Below, one piece after another: positions 35,476 through 46,900 of a stretch of 64,000 nucleotides of DNA (position 1 is the first letter of the stretch; the number at the start of each line of letters is the position of its first letter). Both the position numbers and the translations under genes were made by a program. Source of the DNA: Scleroderma bovista (taxonomy: Eukaryota; Basidiomycota; Agaricomycetes; Boletales; Sclerodermataceae); assembly GCA_037178675.1 (NCBI GenBank), contig JAYMGJ010000029.1, forward strand, positions 124,001-188,000, given 5' to 3'. The notes beneath the pieces are model-generated. The model saw only the letters and a program-made list of their open reading frames with translations. It was not told the origin of the DNA and ran no database searches.

Positions 35476-36744
35476 CTATGACTTGCCCACTTTCTTGCCC
35501 AGTAACGTGCCCTTTGGAGTTCCGCCCGCCCTTCTTTTCACCACCTTCACCTTTTTCTTCTCCCCAACGTCTGCACTCCGCTTGACCTTTACCTCCTTGT
35601 GACTAATCGTGGCTTGGTGGGGGGCTGTTGTCCGGTCTTCGGCACTTTTGGTGGTCTTAACTTTCTTTTGGGGTGGTTGCTCAGCTACAGAAAGCGTGGC
35701 GCTCGAGGATGAAGGCAGCTTGCGTGATGCCTTCTTAGGAGGGGGTCCGGGAGTGGGTGAACGGGACGGTGCCTCTACCGTAGACATCTCGTCCTCATCT
35801 CCCTCCTTTTTTTCAAGGGTCAAACCAGCCCATCGTCCTTCAACGTCCGCCGAGAGGTCGCAGGTCCAAATCGGGAGGCTGATACTAGAGCTTGTTTTGA
35901 TATACAAACACTGGATGTTCTCCCATCCGTTTTTTATGTGGGACACGACCGCGGGTAGGGCCGTTTGAATGTTGGCCAATATCTGCTTTGGAGTTTGTGA
36001 TAGTATCCCAACTTTTACGGACCTGTGATGCCAATAATCATTCAGCGGCCGAGTAGATTAACATAATGGTGTCGACGTACGTGCATGTGCCTTTGTTCTG
36101 GTGCATGTAAGTGGATTCTATGGCGCGTTCCAGCTCGGCCTTGAGATCTTTGCGTTTCAAGTTTACAGATATCGGCTGTCTTTTTCGTCGTCCGTGAAGC
36201 TGGAAGACACAAAACGGAAATAAAAGCTTACTTTTTAGCATCAAACCATTTTGTGCCCAGAAGGCGGGGCAAAAGTGGAATGATACGATCGTCTGCAAGG
36301 AACAGGCCGTTTTCCTTGAGGAGAAGCCGCCGTGCCTCATATGCTTTAAATTTGCCCTTCAGCTTTTCGAGTCCGACAACGCGAGATATGAACTTGATGT
36401 TGTGCTGCTCAAGGAGATCCTTGTATTCTCGTTGTGGGTCTTTGGTGATCAAGCACACACCGGATATCCGGGGGTCAACGAGGGTGTGTTTCAGGGGACT
36501 GAGTAAGGGGGGTAAGATCTTGCAGCATTCAAAGTAAACAGCGCACGGACATCCTGATAGGCTTTAGTTTTTGTTCTGACTGCATCCTCTTTACGGTGAC
36601 TTGTAGCCATATGTGCTCCTCTTTGCCCGGTAAAAGCTCGTTTTCTGCACGTTCCTTTTCCTTCTTCGTGGCATATGCATAAAGTGCTTCCACTGCAAGC
36701 TTGCACTGCTTGAGCGAGACATGGGAATCGATGAGTCCTGCCAT
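35476..36744 (-). CDS. Ribosomal L1-fold nucleolar protein (Utp30/Cic1/RSL1D1-like)
   Basis: Ribosome-biogenesis factor of the L1-domain family (yeast Utp30 and Cic1, human RSL1D1). Exon 1 reads MAGLIDSHVSLKQCKLAVEA, then LLPGKEEHIWLQVTVKRM. A split Ile codon leads into PLKHTLVDPRISGVCLITKD. The core follows as FISRVVGLEKLKGKFKAYEA, ENGLFLADDRIIPLLPRLLG and TKWFDAKK. An intron whose acceptor lies at an AAAAAG joins QPISVNLKRKDLKAELERA, then QNKGTCTSVKVG, then KNGWENIQCLYIKTSSSISL. The C-terminal 90 residues are rich in Lys, Ser and Pro (for example GEKKKVKVVKRRAGG), typical of nucleolar tails. Four exons, intact. Confidence 0.87.
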
Positions 36745-37275
36745 CGCGTTCGATGAAGTCAGACACAGGCCTTTTCAAGGCCCCCAGTCTTGCAAATCGC
36801 ACTTGCAATTCATCATTTTGGCTTGTTTGTGTTACCCTAGTTGACCATCTTCGCTCTGCCAAGATCATTTGTTCATGATAACTTGGAGTCTTGGACTCGC
36901 CGTCGAATCACACTTTAACTCTCTAGATCTCATGAACATTTTATTACATGATTGTAGGGGTCATATTTCAAGTTGCACAGGATGCCAAAGCTTTTCCGTT
37001 AGAAAACAACACGTACTATTCCTTACCACCACCGTATCAGTCAACTTGACGACGTTGAGTTCAAACGATTTCCTGTGAGTGTCGTTCACAAGTCTTTTAC
37101 CTCTACCTGCTTTCTTACCACGTGCCCAGCCAAGGAGAACGCAGGCTATACAGAACCCTACACATACACCATTTCTGTCGAGTACTCGTATCTGATTTAT
37201 AGCGGTCGATTCGTTTCGAGGAGGTATGAAACCCATTCTATAATTGTCGACTGTCTCACATGGACTCCGGGCAGC
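36745..37275. other. Intergenic, no gene seen
   Basis: About 530 bp between divergent features: the L1-fold gene promoter and the 5' side of the HET relic. No gene. Confidence 0.4.
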
Positions 37276-38840
37276 ATGCGTCTCATAAACATCAAAGCGC
37301 TTCTTGAGAGAGAGCAGGTGATGAGCAAGGGGGGGCGAGTCGATCGTCGAACGAAAGTCCTTGAGTTCCGCAGCGACGAAGCCACAGAATATGCGATCTT
37401 GTCCCATCGGTGAATCGACTCTACAGAAGTTGACTATGAGGAGATAGTTGACCTCGCAAAGATGGATGTGGAGGACAGAGATGAAATTCGCAGGCGCCTT
37501 GGCTACAAGAAGATCCCTGATAGCTGTGAGCAGGCAAAGAAGGACGGGTACGAGTATTTGTGGGTCGACACTTGCTGCATCGACAACAAAGCAGCGCAGC
37601 GCTATCGGAGGCGATCAATTCCATGTACCGGTGGTATGAAAACTCGATGGTGTGCTATGCGTACCTTCAGCCAGAGTGGTTCTCGCGTGGGCGGACCCTG
37701 CAGGAGATGATTGCACCGAGAGTTGTCCATTTTTTCAACAAGGATTGGCAGCTTATAGGTGAAAAGAGAACACTTGCACACACCTTATCATGCATTACGT
37801 GAGTTCCGGAGCACGTTTTGCGATATGGACTTTCCTGCGACCGTCCTTGTGTTGCTCAAATCATGTCTTGGGCCGCCAATCGGACGACAACTCGAGTCGA
37901 GGATAGAGCCTATTCTCTCATGGGTCTGCTGGATGTGAATATGCCATTGGCCGGGATTGGATACATGTCTGTGCGGCGAGCTTGCACCGTGAAAACGATG
38001 CTGTTATAACATATCTCGACATGCTGGACGGTGTTCACGAGTACGCCCAATCTATGGCCAGGGCGTATTCTCGAAGTGGACGTTATGATCGTGTCTGGGT
38101 TAAGCGCACCTGTCTCCCTGGATCAACCCGGACTGTGCGGACTTCTTGTGTCCTATGGGAGAACTCGCGATCCCGTGGAGTTAGGATTGAGGTGTTTCGG
38201 GACCCCTCTCTTTGTAACGGACCAGATGAATGGACGGGCGTCGATATTGCAGTGGGTGGATTGTTCTTCGTGCACACACATTATATCATCGTATTGGTAT
38301 CACTGTTTATAGAGAATCAATGATTCCAACCATGACATGCGGCGCCTCATGATACATGATAGTCGGAAAGGGGCTGAGTATAACCTAGTCATCGATGGGA
38401 TTCCCATGAATTTTTCGCGAGCACACATACTTTTCATTCATTCTGAGTCTTACGGGATCAGCTGGGGGACTATGGCCACTTACCGACTCCAAGGGCTTCC
38501 ACTGCGAAGGAACCATCTTCACTGACCTCAAATCCGTTGCTTCAGAGACGGACATCACCCCAAGGCAGCACAACATATCTGCAAATAGTGATACCGTGGA
38601 TCTCATATCCGAGCACGAAAATCGGCTCACTTTGCACAAACCACTTGTCTTGTCGCTTCCAAGCAATACCAATTTCAACTCACGGTTGGCTTCCCTCTCT
38701 GCTGGATTCACCAACAAATACCTCGTCACAAGCGTCATACAATGCGATCATTTCATTGAAAAGCGCTGCCATGGGTCCCAAAGCTCAGATCGACGTGAGT
38801 GCATGTGCACCCAACTATTTCATGCGTTGTGGTCAATAGT
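37276..38840 (+). pseudogene. HET-domain protein relic (copy 2)
   Basis: Starts with the family's opening MRLINIKALLERE, then EFRSDEATEYAILSHR. A TGA at 37411-37413 stands where the family has Trp (HRW). The frame goes on with VDYEEIVDLAKMDVEDRDEI and YEYLWVDTCCIDNKAAQ, shifts by one base near 37590 into ALSEAINSMYRWYENSMVCY, and has a deletion before EWFSRGRTLQEMIAPRVVHF. A second TGA (37800-37802) stands where Arg precedes VPEHVLRYGL. A later block has ANRTTTRVEDRAYSLMGLL and DVNMP, after which the sequence loses alignment. It cannot encode a working HET protein. It is better preserved than copy 1 and on the opposite strand. Confidence 0.8.
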
Positions 38841-40272
38841 TTGATTTAGTATACAGATCGGACACTAATAGCCCCACCATTCCTTTGTGCATCATTGAAA
38901 AGCCATTTATTTGGCATGGAGATTATGGGACTGCTTCTGCGTCCGTGGCAACTTGAGTTCAAAACTGAGACGAAAGATGGGGGGGATGGGGGATGGGGGA
39001 TGAAGGTTAAGTTTGTAGTCTGTAGATGAAGTCATGATGTAGTGAGATTGTCGAACCTTCTGATAGTTGTATGTATGTATCTTTCATACGTTTGTACGTC
39101 TAAGCAGTAAGTGGTGTAAGATGGAACAACCCGGCTAATCGTAATGCTTGTCAAGGACTGTCCATTCCCGTCCATCCATGCCGCTACCCAGAGCATTCAG
39201 CCATCCTCTTCACACCTACATACGCATCTGCATGACTCAATCGGCCCAGGAACATTCGAAAACAGTACCCGGCCCTAGAGGTGGCTGGGTCTCTATTATG
39301 ACTGCTCACCATTCCATTGAGCTCACCCAGGCTTACCCCGTAGGAGACTGATATATGGTGTTTCAATCTGCACTCGAGTCAGAGAGTCCTTTCTACTGAG
39401 AACTCATCTGTTGCTGTAGTTCACCCCTATGCTGGGCCTGAGGTGGCCCGTTATTGCCCTCGGAACAGTGCAGCTATGAGTACTTCTAACCGCTTAGAAT
39501 CCAGTGACTTATTCTCCACATTCAAGTACAGGTAGTAAATGATTCGCTCAAGAGCATTAGACCACAACAGCAGATAGAATTGAACTCGCGACGAACATTG
39601 CAGATCCAGGGAGCAGCCAGTTCATAGCCGGGAAAGTTATACCATCGTCCGGAAGAGAGCCCACGGCCCAGTACTGGAACACTATGCAACCATGACCAAA
39701 AGAGATAATCGACATGCCTTTCACGTTTCTGGCTGACGAGTAACGTTCTTGACTGACGAAGTTCCTCTCGACGTCAGTGAGAAATGTATGTAGGGATTGA
39801 TGCTCTATATACCAACTATATATATATACTGCGAATGTGTATAACTCCTTTCACGATACCCTGCAACAGAATGTGTGAAGTTATGCATTGTGCCCATCGA
39901 TGAAACTACTGCAGTGGTAAGAATACGAAGGAAACATAGGAATCCATAGTACAAAGTAATACTAGCGAGCGACTCGGGTGCGCGGATGGGTCGCGGACTG
40001 TGAGGCCTTGAGGAACGGGGTATTTATACGAAGAACATGTGTGGACTCAAAGCCGTCCACTCCGAAATGCATGGTACGTGATTCAACGAGAGGAGAATTA
40101 TGCAAGAGAACCATAAACCTGTTAAAATGCAGCAACGCAAAAGTCGATCCTCGATAATCATCATCGACGAAACAAAGATAGCGACTATGAAAGTGACACC
40201 AGCCACCACCATAGAACAAGACGTGTCCGAGTCAAGATCATACCCCGATGGTAGCCCACGCAACGAACAAAA
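38841..40272. other. Intergenic, no supported gene
   Basis: About 1.4 kb. It contains a G-run cluster at about 38978-39002 (three runs of five to seven G, each separated by AT) and an AT dinucleotide run near 39818-39830. Open frames are short and unconvincing. Confidence 0.4.
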
Positions 40273-42469
40273 TCACATGATGACGCATTTGCAACAGCCA
40301 GCCCCGTGGACATCTTCGTTCTCTGGTGGCTTTTGTTCGGTCTCGCTGGAGGGCCGCGTAACGTTGATAATTGGCACTTGCGTACGCAGATACTGTGAGA
40401 AGGGCGCCGGTGACTCAGACCGTGAGGAGGGTAGCGGGAGCACCGGCTCCTGAACGAATGGCGAGGGTTCTGGCAGTAGATCATCTTTCGGGGGCTGCTG
40501 CTCCTCCACAATGGGTTGTGGCTGTTCTCGGACCTGCCCGAATTCGTCCATAGGTATATCTTCGTCTCCACGCGGCCACTTGTACTTCGAGTAGTCGAAG
40601 CCAAAAGTACCAGGAGCCTGGTGGGACACGGGTTACTGATCAATACCCAACATTATGCGACAGTTGTAAAGAATGGTACGTACTGGCTTGATTGGCGTCG
40701 ACTCGGGGGGTTTTGCGCGTGGACTACCATCTGCCTGTTCGTACTGTCCGTCCAGACCCTTCTTTCGAGCTACAACGGGAAGCACGACCTAATACAACTT
40801 CAGTCGACGCAAATAGGACGTAAAAATATCATCCTTACATCGTCCCAATTCCCCGATTTCTGAATGGGCTGTGTCCACGTCGGTATGGCATCAACCACGT
40901 CGCCCTCTGGTGTTGGATACATGGCCACCGAATGCCGTGGGTCTTCCTTCTGCCGCGACACTGGCGGGGGTGTTTTTGCCTTAGACTTTGTCTTCTTCGG
41001 CGTGGAGGCAGGCGAAGGAGCTGCCGGGCTCTTGGCGCGATGCTTCGTTTGCGATCGATCTGACGATTGGGACACGGGTGAGGTAGTTCGAGACCGTGAG
41101 CCCGAGGTAGGCTGGGAAGCCATAGCACTCTCTGCACTAGACCTGGCAGGACCTGAGGGTGTGTCGGATCTTAATGGTTCCGACACAGTCCGGATGACAG
41201 GGATGCGAGCCGGAGGAGTGTCTTCTGGGGCAGGAGAATACAATGCGGTTGGTGTCCCGCTTCGTACGTCAGCCGAAGTAGAAAGTGGCACTTTCGGCGT
41301 GGAGGCGCTGAAACCGGATGGCACCGATTCGTCCATGCCAATGTAAGCGTCATAAAAGGCCTCGGTGTCCGTATCTGCATCAGCTTCAATGTCTGTCAGT
41401 GGGCTCTCGTCGAGAACCATGTCGACATCCCGCGCTCGTTCGTCATCGAGCAACAGACTGTCCCGGGTACCAGTGCCGATGCTCTCGGCTCTCTTCCGTC
41501 TTCGGCCAAAGTCCGAAGGACCTGAAACATCTCGTGTCTGTGAGCGCATAGGCCGTCGTATGCTGTGGCCAAAGTTGGCGATCTGCAACATTTCCATCTG
41601 TTTAGCTACACGCAATTCGCCCACACCCCCGTTCCGATGTACATCTCCTCTGTACCAGTGCTCGAATGGACGCTCCTCTGAATCAGTTGACACTCTTAGC
41701 TCTTGAATGGTTGAATCAGAAACTTTGGGGCGGAGAGAGGTGGTGGAAGGACTCGGAAATGGGGGAGGCTCGTTCATGAGGTTAAAGTTGGGAAGTTGAT
41801 GTCGAGTGGATAAGTCGGGAGATGTTTCGGGATTTGGAGGTGGCTGATAGGGGAGGGGAAGAAGGCCATTGCGGCTGTCTGCTCTGGCTATGCTTTGTGC
41901 ATGGCTGGATGTGCTAGTTGTCCTGTTACGCAAAGCGATAGGGATACGCGTTGGACGAACGTCGGATGCACGAGGAGACATTGGACGAGTGTCTGGAGGT
42001 AGAGCGGAGCCATTCTGGAGCCCATTTGGCTGGAGTGGGTCGAATACTTGAGGTTGCGAGTAAGTTCGGGAACGCTTAGGGAAAACATGGGGGGACGACG
42101 CGCCATTGGAGCGCGAGTAGTTGGCTGGTGGGTCGTCATGACCTTGATGGTGGATACTTGGTCGAGGAATGGCACTGCTTTTCCTTGGATCCGGGGTGTG
42201 AGCGGGAGTAGCACGCTGATCTCGTGAAATATAGGACGATTTGGAAGGAGTGTTGGACCTTGGGGGCTCTTCGGCGGAGGTGATGGATGCAACCGACATA
42301 CGTTTAGCCAGGATGCGGCTTTCACTCTCAAGTCCTAGAAAGAGGAGTGAGGTCAAGCAAAGGGAAATGGAATTGAATTGCGACCCTACGTACTTTTACG
42401 CAGTGCCGGCACAATGGTATCGTCCCATGCTGGCAGGGTCGGTGCCCGTGCCGAGGCAGTCAAAGCCAT
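40273..42469 (-). CDS. Ser/Pro-rich protein with C-terminal CaaX box (CVIM)
   Basis: I do not recognise the family. Exon 1 (from 42469) begins MALTASARAPTLPAWDDTIV, then PALRK. A 5' intron leads to LESESRILAKRMSVASITSA. The middle 400 residues are low-complexity, rich in Ser, Pro and Thr, with many SP/TP sites that could be phosphorylated. Conserved-looking islands near the C-terminus are IPTWTQPIQKSGNWDDV, then VLPVVARKKGLDGQYEQADG, then APGTFGFDYSKYKWPRGDED and IPMDEFGQV. The last residues are GAGCCKCVIM. CVIM is a good CaaX motif for farnesylation, and the neighbouring Cys residues could be palmitoylated, so a membrane location is likely (inference). It shares a 120-bp divergent promoter with the uL5m gene. 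Confidence 0.78.
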
Positions 42470-42589
42470 TCACTCGTTGAAACAAGGATATAAGACACGA
42501 ATTGAAGAGGGAGCAGAAGAAAGTTGAGTGCTGAAAATTAATCTTACCGCGAGTAAGTCGTCGCCCTTTACCATTGTGGACATCCCAAG
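42470..42589. promoter_or_regulatory. Compact divergent promoter
   Basis: Only 120 bp separate the start codons of the CaaX-protein gene (minus) and the mitochondrial uL5m gene (plus), so both must start transcription from this spacer or within each other's leaders. Confidence 0.55.
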
Positions 42590-43495
42590 TTGAACCATTC
42601 ATCCAGGATGAGTGCAGCAGCCGCAGCCGCCCACGTCGCACCCGCCGCCCGCATATTCCGCAAACCACCCAGAATACGCAAGCCACTCAAGTATGACAGA
42701 CATGGTCTGCCCATTCCCCATGTCGACATTGCTATCCGTGACATGGCTTCATGTCGTCTCCGAGACCACTACTACACCACCCTCCAAGACGACCTCATGT
42801 ACATGACCTACGTCCACGAGTCTGGTCCTCGTCCCCCTCCTCGACAGATCCGTCTCAGGTTCGACCCAGACGACCCGTACTCAAAAAACCGTCGCAATCT
42901 ACCAGTCGGTGGGGACCAGCTGGGTAGAAAACCTGCACCCGTCTCAACTGCGCAAAACGTCGTGCAGCTGGACAGAATAGTCCTGCATACCATGCAAAAG
43001 GACGCGATTAACAACAGGAGTGCCTTGGTTGGTGCCATTGCGGCATTCCGTGCCCTTTCTGGGGAGACAGAGAACGGCGGAGGCAGGTCATCACGCAGCG
43101 GTGTGGAAATCGTCAAGGGAAAGAAGTCAGTCAGCGGTTGGGTCCGACCAGGCATTCCCCTGGGCTGCAAAGTCACCCTCAACGGCCCCAAGATGTACGA
43201 CTTCATCGCAACCTTGACAGAATTTGTTCTCCCCAGGTTGCGTGAGTTCAACGGCATCGTACTTCCCCCCGCTTCCTCGAACTTGAAAACCCCAAGCGGT
43301 GTCTCAGGCGTGGTGGGCTTCGGCTTGCCACCCGAAGCTATGAGTCTCTTCCCCCAAATAGAGGTCAATCCGGATGCCTATCCAAAGCCAATCGGTTTCC
43401 ATATCCATTTCATCACCGACGCAGAAGGTGCAGGGGCACAAAATCGCGCAAGGGCTTTACTTTCTGGTTTCCAGATCCCATTTGCTCGCAAATAG
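42590..43495 (+). CDS. MRPL7: Mitochondrial ribosomal protein uL5m
   Basis: Large-subunit mitochondrial ribosomal protein of the L5 family. Single exon, 301 codons. The N-terminus is Ala/Arg-rich and free of acidic residues (MSAAAAAAHVAPAARIFRKP from the second Met at 42608), a typical mitochondrial presequence. The translation start may be that second Met. The L5 fold is shown by AQNVVQLDRIVLHTMQKDAI, by SGWVRPGIPLGCKVTLNGPK and MYDFIATLTEFVLPRLREFN, and by SLFPQIEVNPDAYPKPIGFH, followed by IHFITDAEGAGAQNRARALL. Length fits fungal Mrpl7 proteins. No intron or frame break. Confidence 0.9.
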   Translation: MNHSSRMSAAAAAAHVAPAARIFRKPPRIRKPLKYDRHGLPIPHVDIAIRDMASCRLRDHYYTTLQDDLMYMTYVHESGPRPPPRQIRLRFDPDDPYSKNRRNLPVGGDQLGRKPAPVSTAQNVVQLDRIVLHTMQKDAINNRSALVGAIAAFRALSGETENGGGRSSRSGVEIVKGKKSVSGWVRPGIPLGCKVTLNGPKMYDFIATLTEFVLPRLREFNGIVLPPASSNLKTPSGVSGVVGFGLPPEAMSLFPQIEVNPDAYPKPIGFHIHFITDAEGAGAQNRARALLSGFQIPFARK

Positions 43496-43950
43496 ATCGC
43501 CTACATCCCATCTTGTGCGTAGGTTGTTTCTACCAAGTGACCGCGGTTTTTAGCCCCACTCTAAACTACCCTCATGCCAGTAGTACCCCAAATGGATCCA
43601 CAACCTTGACGCACTCCAGACTATGCTGTGAATCATAATGAACTAATTTCGAGTGCACTGACAATGCCCTTGAAATACATCTCCCAAGCGTCGAATCAAT
43701 CTCCAGTTCCTTGGAAGCCCCACCATATGTTGAGAGCAGGTTATACATGTAGCTCAGACCGATAGCAATCGTCTCTGTTCCGTCCTTGAATGATAAATAT
43801 CAAATTATTACTCTAAGTTCTGTAGGATTGTGCTGTGCGTCAATGAGGGTACGGTGTATGGGTAAAAAAGCAGCAAAAACAGAAGAGAACGAAACAAAAG
43901 ATGCAGAAAAGAGATCTCGCATGCCAATAGCGTGTCCCAACTTCAACAGT
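43496..43950. other. Convergent spacer, no gene seen
   Basis: About 450 bp between the stop codons of uL5m (plus) and the SepH-type kinase (minus). AT-rich. Presumably 3' untranslated regions. Confidence 0.45.
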
Positions 43951-46900
43951 TCACCGACGTCCTCCGGTTCCACCCTGCTGCCACTGGATATCTCCTAGTC
44001 GGTGCCTCGACGACGAATGCGAACGCTCGATGCCAAGTCTCGACGAAGGCGGAGCCCCCGATCCAAGCGGTGTTGGACTGGAAGTGTTCAGAATAGCCGA
44101 CGTCTCGGAGGCCGTTCGACGCGCTTTCCTGGGAGCGATGATCGAACTACTCTTCGGCGTATCATAACCCTTGATGCCAGATTTGCTAAGCGCAGGTTTC
44201 AGTGCCGGAGCGAGTGCAGGGAGAATCTCCCTTGCTAGCTCGCGAACAAGGACGGCGCCGTCATCCTTGCTAAGCTTAAGCACAATCTCATGGAGACCAT
44301 ACCGCTCTACCAGAATCGCCCGGTTAGGGTGGACATCGCATACCGTGCGTAGGATTCGCAGGAGATTGAGCCGGACGACAGCACGACTGTGACCAAGCCT
44401 GTCAATGATACGTTTGAAGAAAGTCGCTTTAGCGAGGCCGATGGTGATCGGCGTGGAGACGCGGCATATCTTGAGGAGAGGATCAAGAAGGTTCTCGAAG
44501 GAGTAGGCTTTCGCGGATACAAAGCATTTGAGGAGTGCATCAAGTGACTCTGGCTTAACTAGCACATCTTCTATCTTGGCGGTTTCGTCTTGCAACCTGC
44601 AAGGGTCATTCGCCATTGTTCTTGGGTTGCAGAAGACAGAAAATACCATGATAGTATCGCCTCCAGGGCGCTGACTTGAAAGTAGGGGTCTTCCAGAAGC
44701 TTGAGGTACATCCCCAAACCGTTATGTTGCCAAAGGAGGTTCCGACAACTCTTGCCAGCACTCGCCAGATCACAAAGAATCGGAAGTGCAAACTGCTTCA
44801 GTGGGGAACTGGTTTCGATAACACGTTTCAAGCAAGGGATAATGCCAGCTTGAGCAGCTTCTTCCTGCCGCGATTTGTTCAGCCGACAGAGGTTATAACA
44901 CGTCTGGAAAATGTGATTGGACATTTCCTGGTGGTTGTCAAGCTCGCGTGAGCATTGACACGAATAAATTTTAGTAGTGGATGTACCGTGCTGTGGAAGC
45001 CGGCCTTCGCCTTGTCAAGTAGCTTAATGAGAATCTCGATGGCATTGGCGTTCTGGAGGACCTCAAGAAGGTTTGCATTCATAGAAAGGTGTTTCACCGC
45101 CTTGAGCATTTGCACCAGGTGCTCTGGCTCCATCAATTCACACGCTTGCAACAGACCTAGTGATGTATTAGCAAGGCGTTCACTACGAGAACCAGTTAAA
45201 GGAACTCACGCCTCACGATCTTACGCGTGCCTATCGCGTTGCGGACATGAATGTCGCTCTGCGTCACCTGCGAAAACACGAGTAAGATCTGTATAATCTT
45301 ATGTTTCATTTCCGTCGCAGTCGGGCTCGTGTTTCCAATAACATTGAGAAGCGCGGACGAAAGCGGATCGAGGAGACCTTCCTTGATGAACATGCGACAA
45401 AAGTCGTTCTTGGTGGTTGGACTTTGTAACTCAAACACGCTCCCAATACCATTCAAAGCATCTACGATTAGTTCACTTTGCTCCGTGTAGTCTTCGTCAA
45501 GGAGGTCCACGAGCACTTTGAGACCACGACAAGCGATGAACATTTGAAGAGTCAGTACGGATGTGTGGCAAAGAAGCCGGATAAAATTTGACGCCTCTGC
45601 CCTGCATTCTGAGGGGTACTTCTTAGAGGTGAAACCTAAATACCGGTCAGCGAGAAGGAAAAACAGTGTTGCATCTTGTACATACCCATCATTACTGGGA
45701 TGCCACCAATAAGACAGAAGCTCTCCAAGAAGCCAAGATCACTGGTAACAAGCTACATCGTGGGTCAACTGCATGCTCGACGGCATTCTGAATGGGCCTC
45801 ACCAAATTAATGATGTGAAGCAATTTCATCAAGACGTCCCGCGAACATTTTCCCTCCAGTACCTCCAAGATTGCCAGCATGCCATGCGATGACACCAACT
45901 GAACCAGCATTTCCGGGCTCTCGATTATAATATTGATCTAAGAACGATTGTCAGTGTTAATGTCCCACTATGAGAAGACGTGCTCACAAGCTGATCACAA
46001 GCGTCTCGTAGCTGAAAATCTGGTGCGGATGGCGTGAGTTCGTCGATCAGCTGCGTCACCATGCTACATAGCCGGGCATGCTTGTCGCGTTGTAGATTAG
46101 CTTCCAGATCATCCTCCGCAAAGCCTTCGTCGATCTACGACACGTGAGGAACGACCAGCAGGACGTGCAAAACTCCTCACCTCAGCAAATGGATCGTCTT
46201 CGTCGTCCTCGTCGCCAAGCTATTCAAAGGTCACTAGAGGCCATGCTAACCATAGTAATGACTTACCCAACTCTTGTTGGAAAGCCGAGTATGAAGTTGG
46301 AGGGTTTGCACTGGCTGCTCGAGGCCTAATACGACCATCAATCCCCAAGAGCTTACACTGACAGGATGCTACACACTATTTCCCCCGACCTTTCCAAATA
46401 TATCGTCATAGTCCTCGTTGTCTTCTTCCGTATACTTATCAAACTCATGCGAGTTCGCTGCCCGTCTTGCCTCTGAACGCCCAAAGGATCCAGATCCATT
46501 GGACCCAACAAATGAAGACGACCGAGAATGGGAGCTTGTGTGGCCAGATGGTTGTCCATTTTGACCCACAGGGCTTATTGAGGACCTTGAAGCCTTGCGC
46601 GCAAGGCCTGGTAAGGGGGCAGACTTGGGACCGGGTGAACCAGGTGAAATACCAAGGACTTTGATATCATCTGGATGGAAGAGGCCACGATGGACAGAGT
46701 TCCTCATCTATAGGAATGAGATAAACATTATAACAAAACACACGAGAGTAGTACATACCTTGAAATCAGCCACCTTCTCTTGGAGAGCAAAGTCGTCTTC
46801 GTCCACTGCCAGGTCTGAATAGTCCTCAACGATGGGTACTATATCCGCTGCTGGGGCTCTTGCCAGTGGAATTGTGCCAGGGCCTGCAGGACTTCTGTTA

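Noticed and set aside
42808..43368. 186-codon minus-strand frame
   Set aside because: Antisense to the uL5m gene, which is strongly supported.
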